Origin: Elusimicrobiales bacterium
GTDB taxonomy: Bacteria > Elusimicrobiota > Elusimicrobia > Elusimicrobiales > Elusimicrobiaceae
DNA: 64,000 nt
Assembly (NCBI GenBank): GCA_041651175.1
Contig: JBAZJT010000006.1
Location: 46,902-110,901 of the forward strand
Direction of reading: 5' to 3'
Both the position numbers and the translations under genes were made by a program. This document shows, piece after piece, positions 23,772 through 32,732 of the stretch (the first letter of the stretch is position 1; each line of letters begins with the position of its first letter). The notes under the pieces were generated by a model, which did no database searches, was not told where the DNA came from, and saw only the letters and a program-made list of their open reading frames with translations.

Positions 23772-24763
23772 CAAAAATACTAGACTTGCTCCCGAATAAT
23801 TTTTTGGGCAAAAATCACGGTTTTTGGCCTGCAACTTCGCGGCCACCGGCTTACACACCCCGCCGGAGTGTGCTCGCCTCTGTCCGCTGCGTTGCAGGCC
23901 AAAATCCTGTCTTTTTGCCTCATAAACCTTATTCGGGAGCAAGTCTACTTTTTTCCATCGCGGTTTGCGTGCTGCTTTGCGGCTGCGTGGACGTTCCGGT
24001 TCAGGAGGCCGCCGCGCCCGCGCCGCGCGCCGCGCGGCTGCGGGATTTAGGCATGGCCCCGCCGGGGCTGGCGCAAAGCGAAACCGTCCATTTCGTCATA
24101 CGCGCCCCCTCCGCGGCGGATGCGGAGCGCTACGGCAAATATGCCGAGCAGGATTACGAGAACATAATGAGCGCCACCGGCCTCTATTCATTCATGCCGC
24201 AGACGCAGTACGAGATAGTGGTCTACGGCTCCAGGCAGGAGTATCTGGACAAAACCGGCCAGCCCGCCTGGTCCGCCGGGATGACTTTGCGCAACGCCGT
24301 CGCCGTATACGACGGCGAGCAGGCCCCCCGCGTGCTGGCGCACGAGATGACGCATCTCATATTCAACGAATTCATGCGCCGCCCCCGCCCGGATTTGCGC
24401 TGGCTAAACGAGGGGCTTGCCGTCTACACCGAGACGCTCTCCATGGACGATGCCTCCGTGCGCGATTACAGGAACCGCTCGCTTTCCGCGATGAAGTCTT
24501 CGTGCATGGATATGAACATGCTCTCCGGCTATGTTCCGGCGCAGGACGACACGGCCCGGCTGGTTGACACCTGGTATATGCAGTGCGAAAGCACGGCGCG
24601 GTTTATGATAGAGGAAGGCGGGCGTTTCCAGTTCTCGGTTTTCCTGACCAGAATCCGGGACGGCGCGGATGCCGACGCGGCGGTAAACGACGCCTGGCGC
24701 GGCAAATGGCAGGGGCTGCGCGGCGTCTTTGACGGCTGGAAAAAATATCTCGGAATAATTTGA
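23768..24763 (+). CDS. Lipoprotein peptidase (peptidase MA-like) with repeat-disrupted signal peptide
   Basis: A 331-residue predicted zinc peptidase. HEMTH (H192, E193, H196) and the downstream NEGLAVYTE (E215) form the gluzincin HExxH...E pattern of peptidase MA-like proteins. The lipobox LCGC (Cys73) marks an exported lipoprotein, but it is preceded by 72 residues instead of about 18. Residues 6-60 are encoded by a family D inverted-repeat element (23781-23947). Removing that element and one TA leaves MTKILLFSIAVCVLLCGC, an ideal lipoprotein signal peptide, so the element inserted in frame. The start ATG overlaps the upstream stop (ATGA), indicating coupling. Whether export still works is unknown. 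Confidence 0.78.
   Translation: MTKILDLLPNNFLGKNHGFWPATSRPPAYTPRRSVLASVRCVAGQNPVFLPHKPYSGASLLFSIAVCVLLCGCVDVPVQEAAAPAPRAARLRDLGMAPPGLAQSETVHFVIRAPSAADAERYGKYAEQDYENIMSATGLYSFMPQTQYEIVVYGSRQEYLDKTGQPAWSAGMTLRNAVAVYDGEQAPRVLAHEMTHLIFNEFMRRPRPDLRWLNEGLAVYTETLSMDDASVRDYRNRSLSAMKSSCMDMNMLSGYVPAQDDTARLVDTWYMQCESTARFMIEEGGRFQFSVFLTRIRDGADADAAVNDAWRGKWQGLRGVFDGWKKYLGII
23781..23947. repeat. Inverted-repeat element, family D, inside a coding region
   Basis: Terminal inverted repeats TAGACTTGCTCCCGAATAA (23781-23799) and its complement at 23929-23947. A second inverted block, GGCCTGCAAC and GTTGCAGGCC, lies farther in. TA on both sides may be the target duplication, in which case the net insertion is 165 bases, exactly 55 codons. 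No stop codon occurs in the host gene's frame. Only one copy is seen in the window. Confidence 0.8.
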
Positions 24764-24838
24764 TTTTTCCCTGGCGCGCGTCCGCGCTATTTTTATTATG
24801 GATATATCTTTATCCCGCTTGTTGACGGAGATTGCGCC

Positions 24839-27025
24839 ATGATGCCGGAAACCGCCCCGCCCGGGACGCGGCGCGCCGCGCTGCCGGTGGAGGGGATGCA
24901 TTGCTCCGCCTGCGCCTCGCGCATAGAAAGCGCGCTTGGCGCGCTGCCCGGGGTGGAGGAAGCCTCCGTCAATCTGCCCAACCGCCGCGTTTACGTCGCC
25001 TACCGTCCCGAAACAGTCTCCCCCGAAGTATTGCGCGCGGCGGTGGAAAAGCTGGGCTACAAAGTCCCCTCCGGCCAGGGGGAGGGCGCGGCGGAAGCGG
25101 CCCTGGCGCGCGAGACCGCCTCCTACGGCCTGAGATTTCTGGCGGCGGCCTGCGGCGCGGCGGCTATACTGTCTGCGGGATATTTTTCGCTGTCGCAATA
25201 TACGGTATGGCTTATTGCCACCGCCGTCTGGGCCTGGAGCGGCGCGCATTTCCATGCCGGGTTTGCGCGCGCGTCAAAGGCCTTTGCGCCGGACATGGAC
25301 ATGCTGGTGAGCATGAGCTCCGGCGCGGCGTATTTCTACAGCGCGGCGCTGACGCTGTTCCCGGACTGGTTCGCGCGCGGCAGCGCGCCGCTGTGGGGGG
25401 AGATGGCGCTGCTTATCGCGTTCATCAATTTCGGCAGATGGCTGGAAAGCCGCGCCCGCGGCGGCGCGGGGGCGGCGGTGGCGCGGCTGCTGCGCATGTC
25501 GCCCAAATTCGCGCGGGTTATTGAAAACGGCAGGGAAATAACCGTCCGCGCCGCCGAGGTGCGCCCCGGCCAGTTGCTGGCCGCCGGCCCCGGAGAGCAG
25601 TTCGCCGCGGACGGGACCGTTGAAAAAGGCGTCTCCTCCGCCGACGAATCGCTTCTTACCGGGGAAAGCCTGCCGGCGGACAAGCTGCCCGGCTCGCGCG
25701 TTTTCGGGGGGACGCTCAACAGGCACGGCTATCTGGAATACCGCGCCGCCTCCTCCGGGGCGGATACCGCGCTTTCGCGCATAGTAACGGCGGTGCGCCA
25801 GGCGCAGAACGCCAGGCCGCCCGCGCGCCGCGCCGCCGACGCAGCCGCGCGCTGGTTCGTGCCGGCGGTGTTTGTGGCGGCGGTGGCGGCGGGGCTTTTG
25901 TGGGTCAAATTCGGCGGGGATTTCGCGTTTTCCAAAGGGGTGTCCGTTTTCGTCGCGGTGCTGGCGGTGGCCTGCCCCTGCGCGCTGGGGCTGGCGGTGC
26001 CCATGGCCCTGGCCGTGGGGCTGGACCGCGCCGCCGGAATGGGCATTCTGATACGCAGCCACCGGGCGGCGGAAACGGCGCATTCGCTGGATGTGGTCGC
26101 CATAGACAAGACGGGCACGCTCACCTCCGGCGACATAACGGTGGAAAAGCTGCTGCCCTCCGGCTGCGACGGGGAGTTTCTGCTGAGCAGCGCGCTGATA
26201 GCCGAATCCGCCTCCGAACATCCGTTCGCCGCCGCGGTGCGCGCGCACGCGCAAAAACTGGGCGTTTTGACGCAAAAGCCGGACTCGGCGCAGTCTTTTC
26301 CCGGCAGCGGCATAAAGGCGCGCTTCGGCTCCGAGGAAATACTGGCCGGCAGGCCGGACTGGCTGGCGCAAAACGGCGTGCAAATCCCGCACGACACGCT
26401 TGCCCCCGCCGATAATTCGGAGCTTGCCGTCGCCAGGGGCGGAAAATTTCTGGGGCTGATAGCGCTGGGCGATGCGCTGCGTCCCTCGGCCCGGCCCGCG
26501 GTGGAAAAATTGAAAGGCCTGGGACTGGAGGTTGTTCTGATATCCGGCGACAGGCACGGCGCCGTGGCAGCCGCGGCGCGGCAGGCCGGCATAGAGCAGT
26601 ATTACGCGGGCGTGCTGCCGGAGGGGAAGGCGGCGGCGATAGCGGAGTTGCAGTCGCGCGGGCGGCGGGTCGCCATGGTGGGCGACGGGTTCAACGACGC
26701 GCCCGCGCTTTCCCGCGCCGACATAGGCATAGCCCTTTCCACCGGCACCGACGTGGCGATGGAGGCGGCGGACATAACAATCATGCGCCCCAGCCTTGCC
26801 GCCGTCTGCGATGCGCTGGTTTTAAGCCGCGCGGTGCGCCGGGTGATGCTGCAAAACATCGCCTGGGCTTTCGGCTATAACGCCCTGCTGGTGCCGCTGG
26901 CGGCGGGCGCGTTTTATCCGCATTTCGGCATTCTGCTGCCGCCTTCGTCCGCGGGCGCGGCGATGGCTTTAAGCTCGCTTACGGTGGTGTTTAATTCCCT
27001 GAGGCTGAGGAACATCAAAATATGA
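24839..27025 (+). CDS. copA: Copper-type P1B ATPase
   Basis: A 728-residue heavy-metal transporting P-type ATPase. One N-terminal metal-binding domain carries GMHCSACASR; eight membrane segments follow, with the actuator TGES (LLTGESLPADKLPG), the transmembrane CPC (C379-C381 in ACPCALGLAVP), the phosphorylation site D423 in DKTGTLTSG, an HP motif in SEHPFAAAV and the hinge GDGFNDAPAL. CPC plus HMA indicates Cu(I) efflux or delivery to cuproenzymes. It opens a long operon; the next gene (queF) starts in its stop codon. An ATGATG start follows GGAG by about eight bases; the second ATG is equally possible. Confidence 0.93.
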   Translation: MMPETAPPGTRRAALPVEGMHCSACASRIESALGALPGVEEASVNLPNRRVYVAYRPETVSPEVLRAAVEKLGYKVPSGQGEGAAEAALARETASYGLRFLAAACGAAAILSAGYFSLSQYTVWLIATAVWAWSGAHFHAGFARASKAFAPDMDMLVSMSSGAAYFYSAALTLFPDWFARGSAPLWGEMALLIAFINFGRWLESRARGGAGAAVARLLRMSPKFARVIENGREITVRAAEVRPGQLLAAGPGEQFAADGTVEKGVSSADESLLTGESLPADKLPGSRVFGGTLNRHGYLEYRAASSGADTALSRIVTAVRQAQNARPPARRAADAAARWFVPAVFVAAVAAGLLWVKFGGDFAFSKGVSVFVAVLAVACPCALGLAVPMALAVGLDRAAGMGILIRSHRAAETAHSLDVVAIDKTGTLTSGDITVEKLLPSGCDGEFLLSSALIAESASEHPFAAAVRAHAQKLGVLTQKPDSAQSFPGSGIKARFGSEEILAGRPDWLAQNGVQIPHDTLAPADNSELAVARGGKFLGLIALGDALRPSARPAVEKLKGLGLEVVLISGDRHGAVAAAARQAGIEQYYAGVLPEGKAAAIAELQSRGRRVAMVGDGFNDAPALSRADIGIALSTGTDVAMEAADITIMRPSLAAVCDALVLSRAVRRVMLQNIAWAFGYNALLVPLAAGAFYPHFGILLPPSSAGAAMALSSLTVVFNSLRLRNIKI

Positions 27026-27414
27026 AAAACATCTACGGCTATACCGACAAACATGCCGCGAAAGGCAGAAAAAATTCGCTTCCCCCGCTGGAAACATGGG
27101 AAAACCAGTACCGGCGCGACTACGACATCAAAATCGTCAACCCGGAGTTCACCTCCGTCTGCCCGAAAACCGGGCTGCCGGATTTCGGCGTCATCACCAT
27201 AGACTATGTGCCGGACAAGCTGTGCCTGGAGCTTAAATCGCTCAAGTATTACCTGCTGGCCTACCGGGATACGGGCATTTTCATGGAAAACATCGCCAAC
27301 CGGATTCTGGATGATATTGTCAAAGCCGCCGCGCCCAAACGCGCCGTGGTTACGGGCGAGTTCACGCCGCGCGGCGGGTTGCGCTCGGTCATAACCGCCA
27401 GATGGGAAAAATAA
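27022..27414 (+). CDS. queF: NADPH-dependent 7-cyano-7-deazaguanine reductase
   Basis: A 130-residue single-domain QueF, which reduces the nitrile preQ0 to the amine preQ1 in queuosine synthesis. The nucleophile C47 lies in EFTSVCPKTGLPDFG, followed by the QueF motif ELKSLKYYLLAYRD and the C-terminal GGLRSVITARW. The length fits the short unimodular class. The gene overlaps copA by four bases (ATGA) and precedes the kinase-nucleotidyltransferase gene by 13 bases. No other queuosine gene is nearby, so the position looks like operon shuffling rather than pathway clustering. Confidence 0.95.
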   Translation: MKNIYGYTDKHAAKGRKNSLPPLETWENQYRRDYDIKIVNPEFTSVCPKTGLPDFGVITIDYVPDKLCLELKSLKYYLLAYRDTGIFMENIANRILDDIVKAAAPKRAVVTGEFTPRGGLRSVITARWEK

Positions 27415-27415
27415 G

Positions 27416-27421
27416 TATATT
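27416..27421 (+). promoter_or_regulatory. -10 hexamer at leaderless distance from the next start
   Basis: TATATT ends six bases before ATG 27428, so transcription would start at the A of the start codon. No -35 consensus is seen. The same arrangement occurs at thrS, nusB and the M3-like peptidase. It would be an internal promoter heading the six-gene cluster. Confidence 0.35.
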
Positions 27422-27427
27422 GATACC

Positions 27428-28948
27428 ATGCCGGCAAACAAGCTGAAAACCATCCGCCAACTGGCGCAATTGCGCGCGGCGCTGGGCGCGAAGGGAAAAA
27501 AGGTCGCGCTCTGCCACGGGGTGTTTGACCTCGTGCATCCGGGGCATATCAAGCATCTGGAGGCCGCCCGGCGGCAGGCGGACGCGCTTTTTGTCACCGT
27601 AACGCCGGACCGGCATGTCAACAAAGGCCCGGGGAGGCCGGTTTTCAGCCAGCAGCTGCGCGCGCAGTCGCTTGCCGCGCTGGAGCCGGTCAGCTATGTG
27701 GCCGTCAACGAATGGCCCACCGCGGTGGAGACAATCGCCGCCATAAAACCGGATTTTTATTTCAAAGGCTCCGAATACGCCGACCACGGGCGCGACATCA
27801 CCGGCGGAATCGCAAAAGAGGAGGCGGCGGCCCGTTCCTGCGGAGCCGAAATCCGCTACACCGGCGAGATAACATTCAGCTCCACGGAGCTGCTGAATAA
27901 ATTTTTCGGGGTATTCTCGCCGGAGGAGGAGGCTTTCCTGAACGGCTTCCGGCGCAAATACTCGGCGCAGGACGCCATAGCGATGATTCAGGGCGCGCGC
28001 GGCATGAAGGCGCTGGTGGTGGGCGACGCGATTATAGACGAATACCACTACTGCCGGGGCCTTGGCAAGCCGCCGAAAGACAATATCATCTCGGCCAAGT
28101 TCATCCGGGAGGAGCGTTTCGCCGGCGGCGCGCTGGCCTGCGCCAACCATCTGGCCGGGATTTGCGGGCGGGTGGATCTGCTGACCTGCCTGGGCGCGCG
28201 CGATTCGTGCGAGGATTTCGCGCGCGCGAAACTGGCGCGCAACGTGCGCCCGGTATTTTTCCGGCGCGAAAACGGGCGCACCACGATAAAACGGCGTTTC
28301 GTGGACGAGGCCTTCCTCTCCAAACTCTTTGAGATAGAGATTATTGACGATACCCCCCTTCCGCCGAAAACCGACGACGCGATAGCTAGGCATTTATCCA
28401 AAATAATCGGCGGCTACGATTTGGTGCTGGTCTCGGATTTCGGGCACGGGCTTATATCGCCGCAACTGCTGAAAATTCTGGAGCGGGCGAAGTTTCTCGC
28501 GCTCAACGCGCAGACCAATTCCGCAAATGCGGGCTACAATCTTGTGACAAAATACCGCCGCGCCGATTATATCTGCGTGGACGAGCCTGAAATCCGCCTG
28601 GCCGCGCGCGACCGCTACGGCGACCTGAAAAATATCGTCAAAAGCATCTCGCGCGGCATGAAATGCCGCCGTGTCTGCATAACGCGCGGCCATAACGGCG
28701 CGCTTGCGCGGGACGCGAAAACAGGCTTTGCGGAAGTTCCCGCTTTCGCCAAAAACATAGTGGACCGGGTGGGGGCGGGGGATTCTTTTCTGGCTTTCAC
28801 CGCGCCGCTGGCCGCCTCCGGCGCGCCAGCGGACATGCTGGCTTTCATCGGCAGCGCGGCGGCGGCAATCAAGGTGGGCATTGTCTGCAACCGGGAGCCG
28901 GTGAACCCTGTCTCGCTGTGCAAGTTCATAAACACCCTGCTTAAATGA
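27428..28948 (+). CDS. Nucleotidyltransferase-PfkB kinase fusion (HldE-like, reversed order)
   Basis: A 506-residue two-domain enzyme. Residues about 20-165 are a cytidylyltransferase-like domain with GVFDLVHPGHIKHL (HxGH at 37-40) and FSSTELLNKFF. Residues about 195-505 are a PfkB sugar kinase with GGALACANHL, DFGHGLISPQLL, and the ATP/anion motif DRVGAGDSFLAF. Bifunctional HldE in LPS heptose synthesis has the same two activities but kinase first, so the order is swapped. It heads a six-gene overlapping cluster with radical SAM and E1-type genes. The likely job is making an ADP- or CDP-sugar; the actual sugar is unknown. Overlaps the next gene by four bases. Confidence 0.78.
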   Translation: MPANKLKTIRQLAQLRAALGAKGKKVALCHGVFDLVHPGHIKHLEAARRQADALFVTVTPDRHVNKGPGRPVFSQQLRAQSLAALEPVSYVAVNEWPTAVETIAAIKPDFYFKGSEYADHGRDITGGIAKEEAAARSCGAEIRYTGEITFSSTELLNKFFGVFSPEEEAFLNGFRRKYSAQDAIAMIQGARGMKALVVGDAIIDEYHYCRGLGKPPKDNIISAKFIREERFAGGALACANHLAGICGRVDLLTCLGARDSCEDFARAKLARNVRPVFFRRENGRTTIKRRFVDEAFLSKLFEIEIIDDTPLPPKTDDAIARHLSKIIGGYDLVLVSDFGHGLISPQLLKILERAKFLALNAQTNSANAGYNLVTKYRRADYICVDEPEIRLAARDRYGDLKNIVKSISRGMKCRRVCITRGHNGALARDAKTGFAEVPAFAKNIVDRVGAGDSFLAFTAPLAASGAPADMLAFIGSAAAAIKVGIVCNREPVNPVSLCKFINTLLK

Positions 28949-30009
28949 ACTACGGAATAGATTCTCACAAGCTGGCTTTTCACCCGGAACGGGTGGCGGC
29001 ATGGCGCGCGGGAAAAGACATTTTCCCGATATACGCGGAAATTTCGCCCTCCGGGGCCTGCAATCACCGCTGCGTCTACTGCGCGCTGGATTTCATGGAA
29101 TACAAGCCGCGCATGATTGACGCGGACATTCTTAAAAAACGATTGTCCGAGATGGGGCGGCTGGGGCTTAAAAGCGCGATGTTCGCGGGCGAGGGGGAGC
29201 CTTTCCTGCACCCCCGCATGGCGGAGATAACCGAGCATTGCGTCAAATCCGGCGTGGACGCGGCTTTCACCACAAACGCCGTGCCGCTGCGCCGCGATAT
29301 AACAGAGCGCATTCTGCCGGTAACCTCCTGGATAAAAGCCAGCGTCAACGGCGGCACGGCAAAAACTTATGCCGCCATTCACCGGACAAAGCCGGAGGAT
29401 TTTGAGAAGGCGTTTTCCAACATGGCCTATGCGGCGGAGTTAAAACGGAGGCGCGGCTATCGCTGCGCGCTGGGAATGCAAATGATTCTGCTGCCGGAAA
29501 ACGAGGGCGAGGCCGTCCTGCTGGCGAAAAAGGCCAAAGCCGCGGGGATGAATTATCTGGTCATAAAGCCGTATTCGCAGCATCCGCAGAGCAGAACACG
29601 CCGATACGCGGACGTGAAATACTCCGGCGGACAGAAGCTGGCGGCGGCTCTGGAAAAAATCGCCTCGGCGGAATTTTCGGTTATTTTCCGCAGCCGCGCG
29701 ATGGAGAAATGGGATGCCGCCGAAAAGCCGTACTGCCGCTGCCTCGCGCTGCCGTTCTGGACATACATAGATTCCGGCGGCAATGTGTGGGGCTGCAGCA
29801 TGTTTCTGGGCAAAAAAGAGTTTTATTACGGCAACATAAACGAAAGTTCTTTTTCAAAAATATGGAAAGGCGCGGAGCGGAAAAAATCGCTGGCTTATGC
29901 GGCGGGCAAGCTGGACGCCCGGCATTGCCGTGTCAACTGCCGGATGGACGAAATCAACCGCTACCTCTGGAATCTCAAAACCCCGCCGGAGCATGTGAAT
30001 TTCATATGA
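28945..30009 (+). CDS. Radical SAM protein with SPASM-like C-terminus (1)
   Basis: A 354-residue radical SAM enzyme: C39, C43 and C46 in CNHRCVYC bind the [4Fe-4S] cluster that cleaves S-adenosylmethionine. FAGEGEPFLHPRM and ASVNGGTAKTY match later barrel motifs. The C-terminal part has further cysteines (CRCLALPFW, WGCSMF, HCRVNC) as in SPASM domains that hold auxiliary clusters. It shares its N-terminal layout (HKLAFHPERVAAWRAG before the cluster) and its last residues HVNFI with the protein at 32695-33816, so the two are paralogues. The gene overlaps both neighbours by four bases. The reaction is unknown; a sugar or peptide modification is possible. Confidence 0.8.
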   Translation: MNYGIDSHKLAFHPERVAAWRAGKDIFPIYAEISPSGACNHRCVYCALDFMEYKPRMIDADILKKRLSEMGRLGLKSAMFAGEGEPFLHPRMAEITEHCVKSGVDAAFTTNAVPLRRDITERILPVTSWIKASVNGGTAKTYAAIHRTKPEDFEKAFSNMAYAAELKRRRGYRCALGMQMILLPENEGEAVLLAKKAKAAGMNYLVIKPYSQHPQSRTRRYADVKYSGGQKLAAALEKIASAEFSVIFRSRAMEKWDAAEKPYCRCLALPFWTYIDSGGNVWGCSMFLGKKEFYYGNINESSFSKIWKGAERKKSLAYAAGKLDARHCRVNCRMDEINRYLWNLKTPPEHVNFI

Positions 30010-30968
30010 GAAAGGAAATCCGGCTGGCCCTGCTGGAAAAGATGCTGGAAATACGGCTGTTTGAGGAGAAAATAATCTCCGCCTATCCCCGGCAGGACAT
30101 GAAAACGCCGGTGCATCTTTATGTGGGGCAGGAGGCCATCGCCGCCGGAGTTTGCGCCAATCTGGCGGCGGAGGATTATGTCTTCACCACTCACCGCAAC
30201 CACGGCCATCTGCTTGCCAAAGGCGCGGATATGAAGGCCATTGTGGCCGAGCTTTACGGCAAGGCGTCCGGCTGCTGCGGCGGCAAGGGCGGCTCCATGC
30301 ATCTGGCGGATTTTGCGGCCAACTGCCCCGGCGCAAGCGCCATTGTGGGCGGGGCGATAGCTTTGGCGGCGGGGGCGGCCCTTGCCGCTAAAATGCGCGG
30401 GGAAAAGCGGCTTGCGGTTGCGTTTTTCGGCGACGGGGCGGCGGACGAGGGGATTTTTCAGGAATCGCTCAATTTCGCCGCGCTGAAAAAGCTGCCCGTC
30501 CTGTGTGTCTGCGAGAATAATTTTTACGCCACCAATTCGCATCAGAAGGCCCGGCAGCCGGGCGCGGATATTTGCCCCCGCGCCCGCGCATTGGGCATCC
30601 CGGCGGAAAAGCCGGACGGCAACGCTGTTGAGGCGGTGCATATGGCCGCAAAGCGCGCCGTAAAGCATATCCGCGCCGGAAAGGGGCCGTATTTCCTGCA
30701 ATGCGACACTTACCGGTGGAAAGGGCATGTCGGCCCGGACTGCGATTATCAGAAAGGCTGCCGCCCGAAGGCGGAGCTGGATAAATGGCTAAAACGCTGC
30801 CCGGTGGCCGCTTACCGGCGCAATTTCAGCCGGGACGAGATTGGGCGGTTGGAAGCCCGGATAAACGAAAAAATCTCCGCCGCGTGGGAGTTTGCGGAAA
30901 GCGCGCCTTATCCCGCGCCCGAAACTTTATTAAAGGACGTCTATGCCCTGGACAAAAGTCCTTCTTGA
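30006..30968 (+). CDS. TPP-dependent dehydrogenase E1 component, alpha subunit
   Basis: A 320-residue alpha subunit of the pyruvate/acetoin/branched-chain dehydrogenase E1 family. MLEIRLFEEKI and PVHLYVGQEAIAAGVCANL start the fold; SGCCGGKGGSMHLAD and the TPP-binding FFGDGAADEGIFQESLNFAAL are diagnostic; HVGPD follows. These enzymes decarboxylate a 2-keto acid on thiamine diphosphate. A longer reading frame upstream belongs to the previous gene; ATG 30006 lies in an ATGA overlap. No E2 lipoyl or E3 gene follows, so it may transfer the acyl carbanion to an acceptor, as in acyloin or branched sugar formation, rather than make an acyl-CoA. That is inference. Confidence 0.85.
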   Translation: MRKEIRLALLEKMLEIRLFEEKIISAYPRQDMKTPVHLYVGQEAIAAGVCANLAAEDYVFTTHRNHGHLLAKGADMKAIVAELYGKASGCCGGKGGSMHLADFAANCPGASAIVGGAIALAAGAALAAKMRGEKRLAVAFFGDGAADEGIFQESLNFAALKKLPVLCVCENNFYATNSHQKARQPGADICPRARALGIPAEKPDGNAVEAVHMAAKRAVKHIRAGKGPYFLQCDTYRWKGHVGPDCDYQKGCRPKAELDKWLKRCPVAAYRRNFSRDEIGRLEARINEKISAAWEFAESAPYPAPETLLKDVYALDKSPS

Positions 30969-31986
30969 CAAGGCCGATTTTGAGACGGCCATCACCAAAG
31001 CCGGGCTGCGCGGCCTGAGCTACCGCGGGGCTTTGCTGGAGGCGCAGTCGCAATTACTGGAGGCGGACAAGGCGGTGTTTTTAATCGGCGAGGGGATAGA
31101 CGACGCGGGCGGGGTCTTTGGCTCCACGCTGGGGCTGGCGGAAAAATTCGGCAAGGACAGGGTGCTGGACTGCCCCATCGCCGAAAACGGGATGACGGGC
31201 GTAGCGGTTGGCGCGGCCATTTGCGGAATGCGGCCTGTTTTCATACACATGCGCATGGATTTTCTGCCCATGTGCATGGACCAGATTGCAAACCATGCCG
31301 CCAAATGGAATTACATGACCGGCGGACATGCCAATGCGCCGCTTGTCATCCGCAGCATCGTCGGGCGGGGATGGGGCTCGGCGGCGCAGCATTCGCAGGT
31401 TTTGCACGGGATGTTCAACAACATCCCGGGGCTTAAAATCGCGCTGCCCGCCACGCCTTACGACGCGAAAGGGCTTTTGATTTCGTCCGTTTACGACGGC
31501 AACCCGGTTTTGTTCTGCGAGCACCGCTGGCTCTACGAGCTTGCCGGCTACGTGCCGGCGGAGAGCTATACGGTCCCCTTCGGCAAGGCGGTTGTGCGGC
31601 GCAAGGGCAAAGATGTAACAATCGTCGCGCTTTCGCTTATGGTCTGCGAGGCGGTGCGCGCCGCTAAAATCCTTGAAGCCGAGGGCATTGAAGCCGAAAT
31701 CATAGATCCGCGCACCATAAAACCGCTGGACGAGGCCGCCATACTGGAATCGGTCAAAAAAACCGGCAGGCTCGTCATCGCCGACACCGGCGTCAAAACC
31801 GGCGGCGTCTCCGGCGAGATAGCGGCTGTGGTCGCCGAAAAGGGTTTTGACCTGCTGCGCGCGCCGGTTGCCAGAATCGGCCTGCCGGACGCGCCGGCGC
31901 CCGCCAGTCCCGCGCTTGAGAAAATCTACTACCCCGGCGCGCCGGAAATAGCGGAGGCCGCAAAAAAACTATGCCGGACAAAATAG
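30943..31986 (+). CDS. TPP-dependent dehydrogenase E1 component, beta subunit
   Basis: A 347-residue partner of the preceding alpha subunit. SYRGALLEAQSQLLE, VFLIGEGIDDAGGVFGSTLGL, the beta-subunit signature CPIAENGMTGVAVGAAICGMRP (split here by length limits), GRGWGSAAQHSQ and the C-terminal transketolase domain IIDPRTIKPLDEAAIL are all typical. It overlaps the alpha gene by 26 bases and the glycosyltransferase gene by 16, so the set is translationally coupled. Related two-subunit proteins without E2/E3 partners occur in secondary metabolism and sugar clusters. Confidence 0.86.
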   Translation: MPWTKVLLDKADFETAITKAGLRGLSYRGALLEAQSQLLEADKAVFLIGEGIDDAGGVFGSTLGLAEKFGKDRVLDCPIAENGMTGVAVGAAICGMRPVFIHMRMDFLPMCMDQIANHAAKWNYMTGGHANAPLVIRSIVGRGWGSAAQHSQVLHGMFNNIPGLKIALPATPYDAKGLLISSVYDGNPVLFCEHRWLYELAGYVPAESYTVPFGKAVVRRKGKDVTIVALSLMVCEAVRAAKILEAEGIEAEIIDPRTIKPLDEAAILESVKKTGRLVIADTGVKTGGVSGEIAAVVAEKGFDLLRAPVARIGLPDAPAPASPALEKIYYPGAPEIAEAAKKLCRTK

Positions 31987-32732
31987 ACGTCTCCGTCATA
32001 ATGCCCGCGCTCAACGAGGCAAAAAATATTGAGCTTGCCGTAGGAAATTCGCTGGCCGCTTTCGCCGAATTCGGGCTTGAGGGCGAAATAATCGTCATTG
32101 ACGATGGCAGCCGCGACGGCACCGGCGAAATAGTCCGCCGGTTGGCGGAAAAAGACGCCAGGGTGCGGCTGCTGCGGCATGAAACGCCGCGCGGCATAGG
32201 CGCCTCCTTCTGGGACGGCGAGGCCGCCGCGCGCGGCTCCGCCGTGGTCATGCTGCCCGGCGACAACGAGAACGACCCCTCCGAGATTTTCCGCTATCAC
32301 CGCGTGCTGGAGCAGGTGGATATAGTGATACCTTTCATTTTCAACAAGCAGGCGCGCTCGCTGTTCCGCAACGGGCTTTCATTCGCCTACCGCTTCATAA
32401 TCAACACGACTTTTCTGGTGAACTTCAACTACACAAACGGCACCGTGCTGTACCGCAAATCCGTGCTGGACACGTTGGATTTCCACAGCACCGGATTTTT
32501 CTTTCAGACTGATATTCTGGTCCGGCTGGTGCGGGCGGGGTATCTGTTCGCGGAAGTTCCCTACCGGCTGGGGATGAGGAAAGAGGGCGTTTCAAAAGCC
32601 GTAACATTCCCGTCGCTGATGCAGGTGATAAAAGGTTACCGGCGGCTGGCGCGGGACCAATATTTCCACAAACACCCGGCGGAGCATTATCCCGATGATT
32701 CCCAAACCCTTAAACGGCGCTCTGATTCTTGA
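31971..32732 (+). CDS. Family 2 glycosyltransferase (polyprenyl-phosphate sugar synthase-like)
   Basis: A 253-residue GT-A fold enzyme. VSVIMPALNEAKNIE begins the nucleotide-sugar fold; IIVIDDGSRDGTGEIV gives the first acidic motif and VMLPGDNENDPSEI is in the place of the metal-binding DxD. FFFQTDILVRLVRAGYLFAEVPY fits the acceptor region of dolichyl-phosphate mannose synthase-like enzymes. It has no clear C-terminal membrane pair, so it is probably a soluble or peripheral enzyme. It overlaps both neighbours, and would transfer the sugar made by the cluster to a lipid or glycan. Confidence 0.82.
   Translation: MPDKIDVSVIMPALNEAKNIELAVGNSLAAFAEFGLEGEIIVIDDGSRDGTGEIVRRLAEKDARVRLLRHETPRGIGASFWDGEAAARGSAVVMLPGDNENDPSEIFRYHRVLEQVDIVIPFIFNKQARSLFRNGLSFAYRFIINTTFLVNFNYTNGTVLYRKSVLDTLDFHSTGFFFQTDILVRLVRAGYLFAEVPYRLGMRKEGVSKAVTFPSLMQVIKGYRRLARDQYFHKHPAEHYPDDSQTLKRRSDS

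Noticed and set aside
26990..27030. preQ1 riboswitch for queF
   Set aside because: queF starts inside the copA stop codon, so there is no leader.
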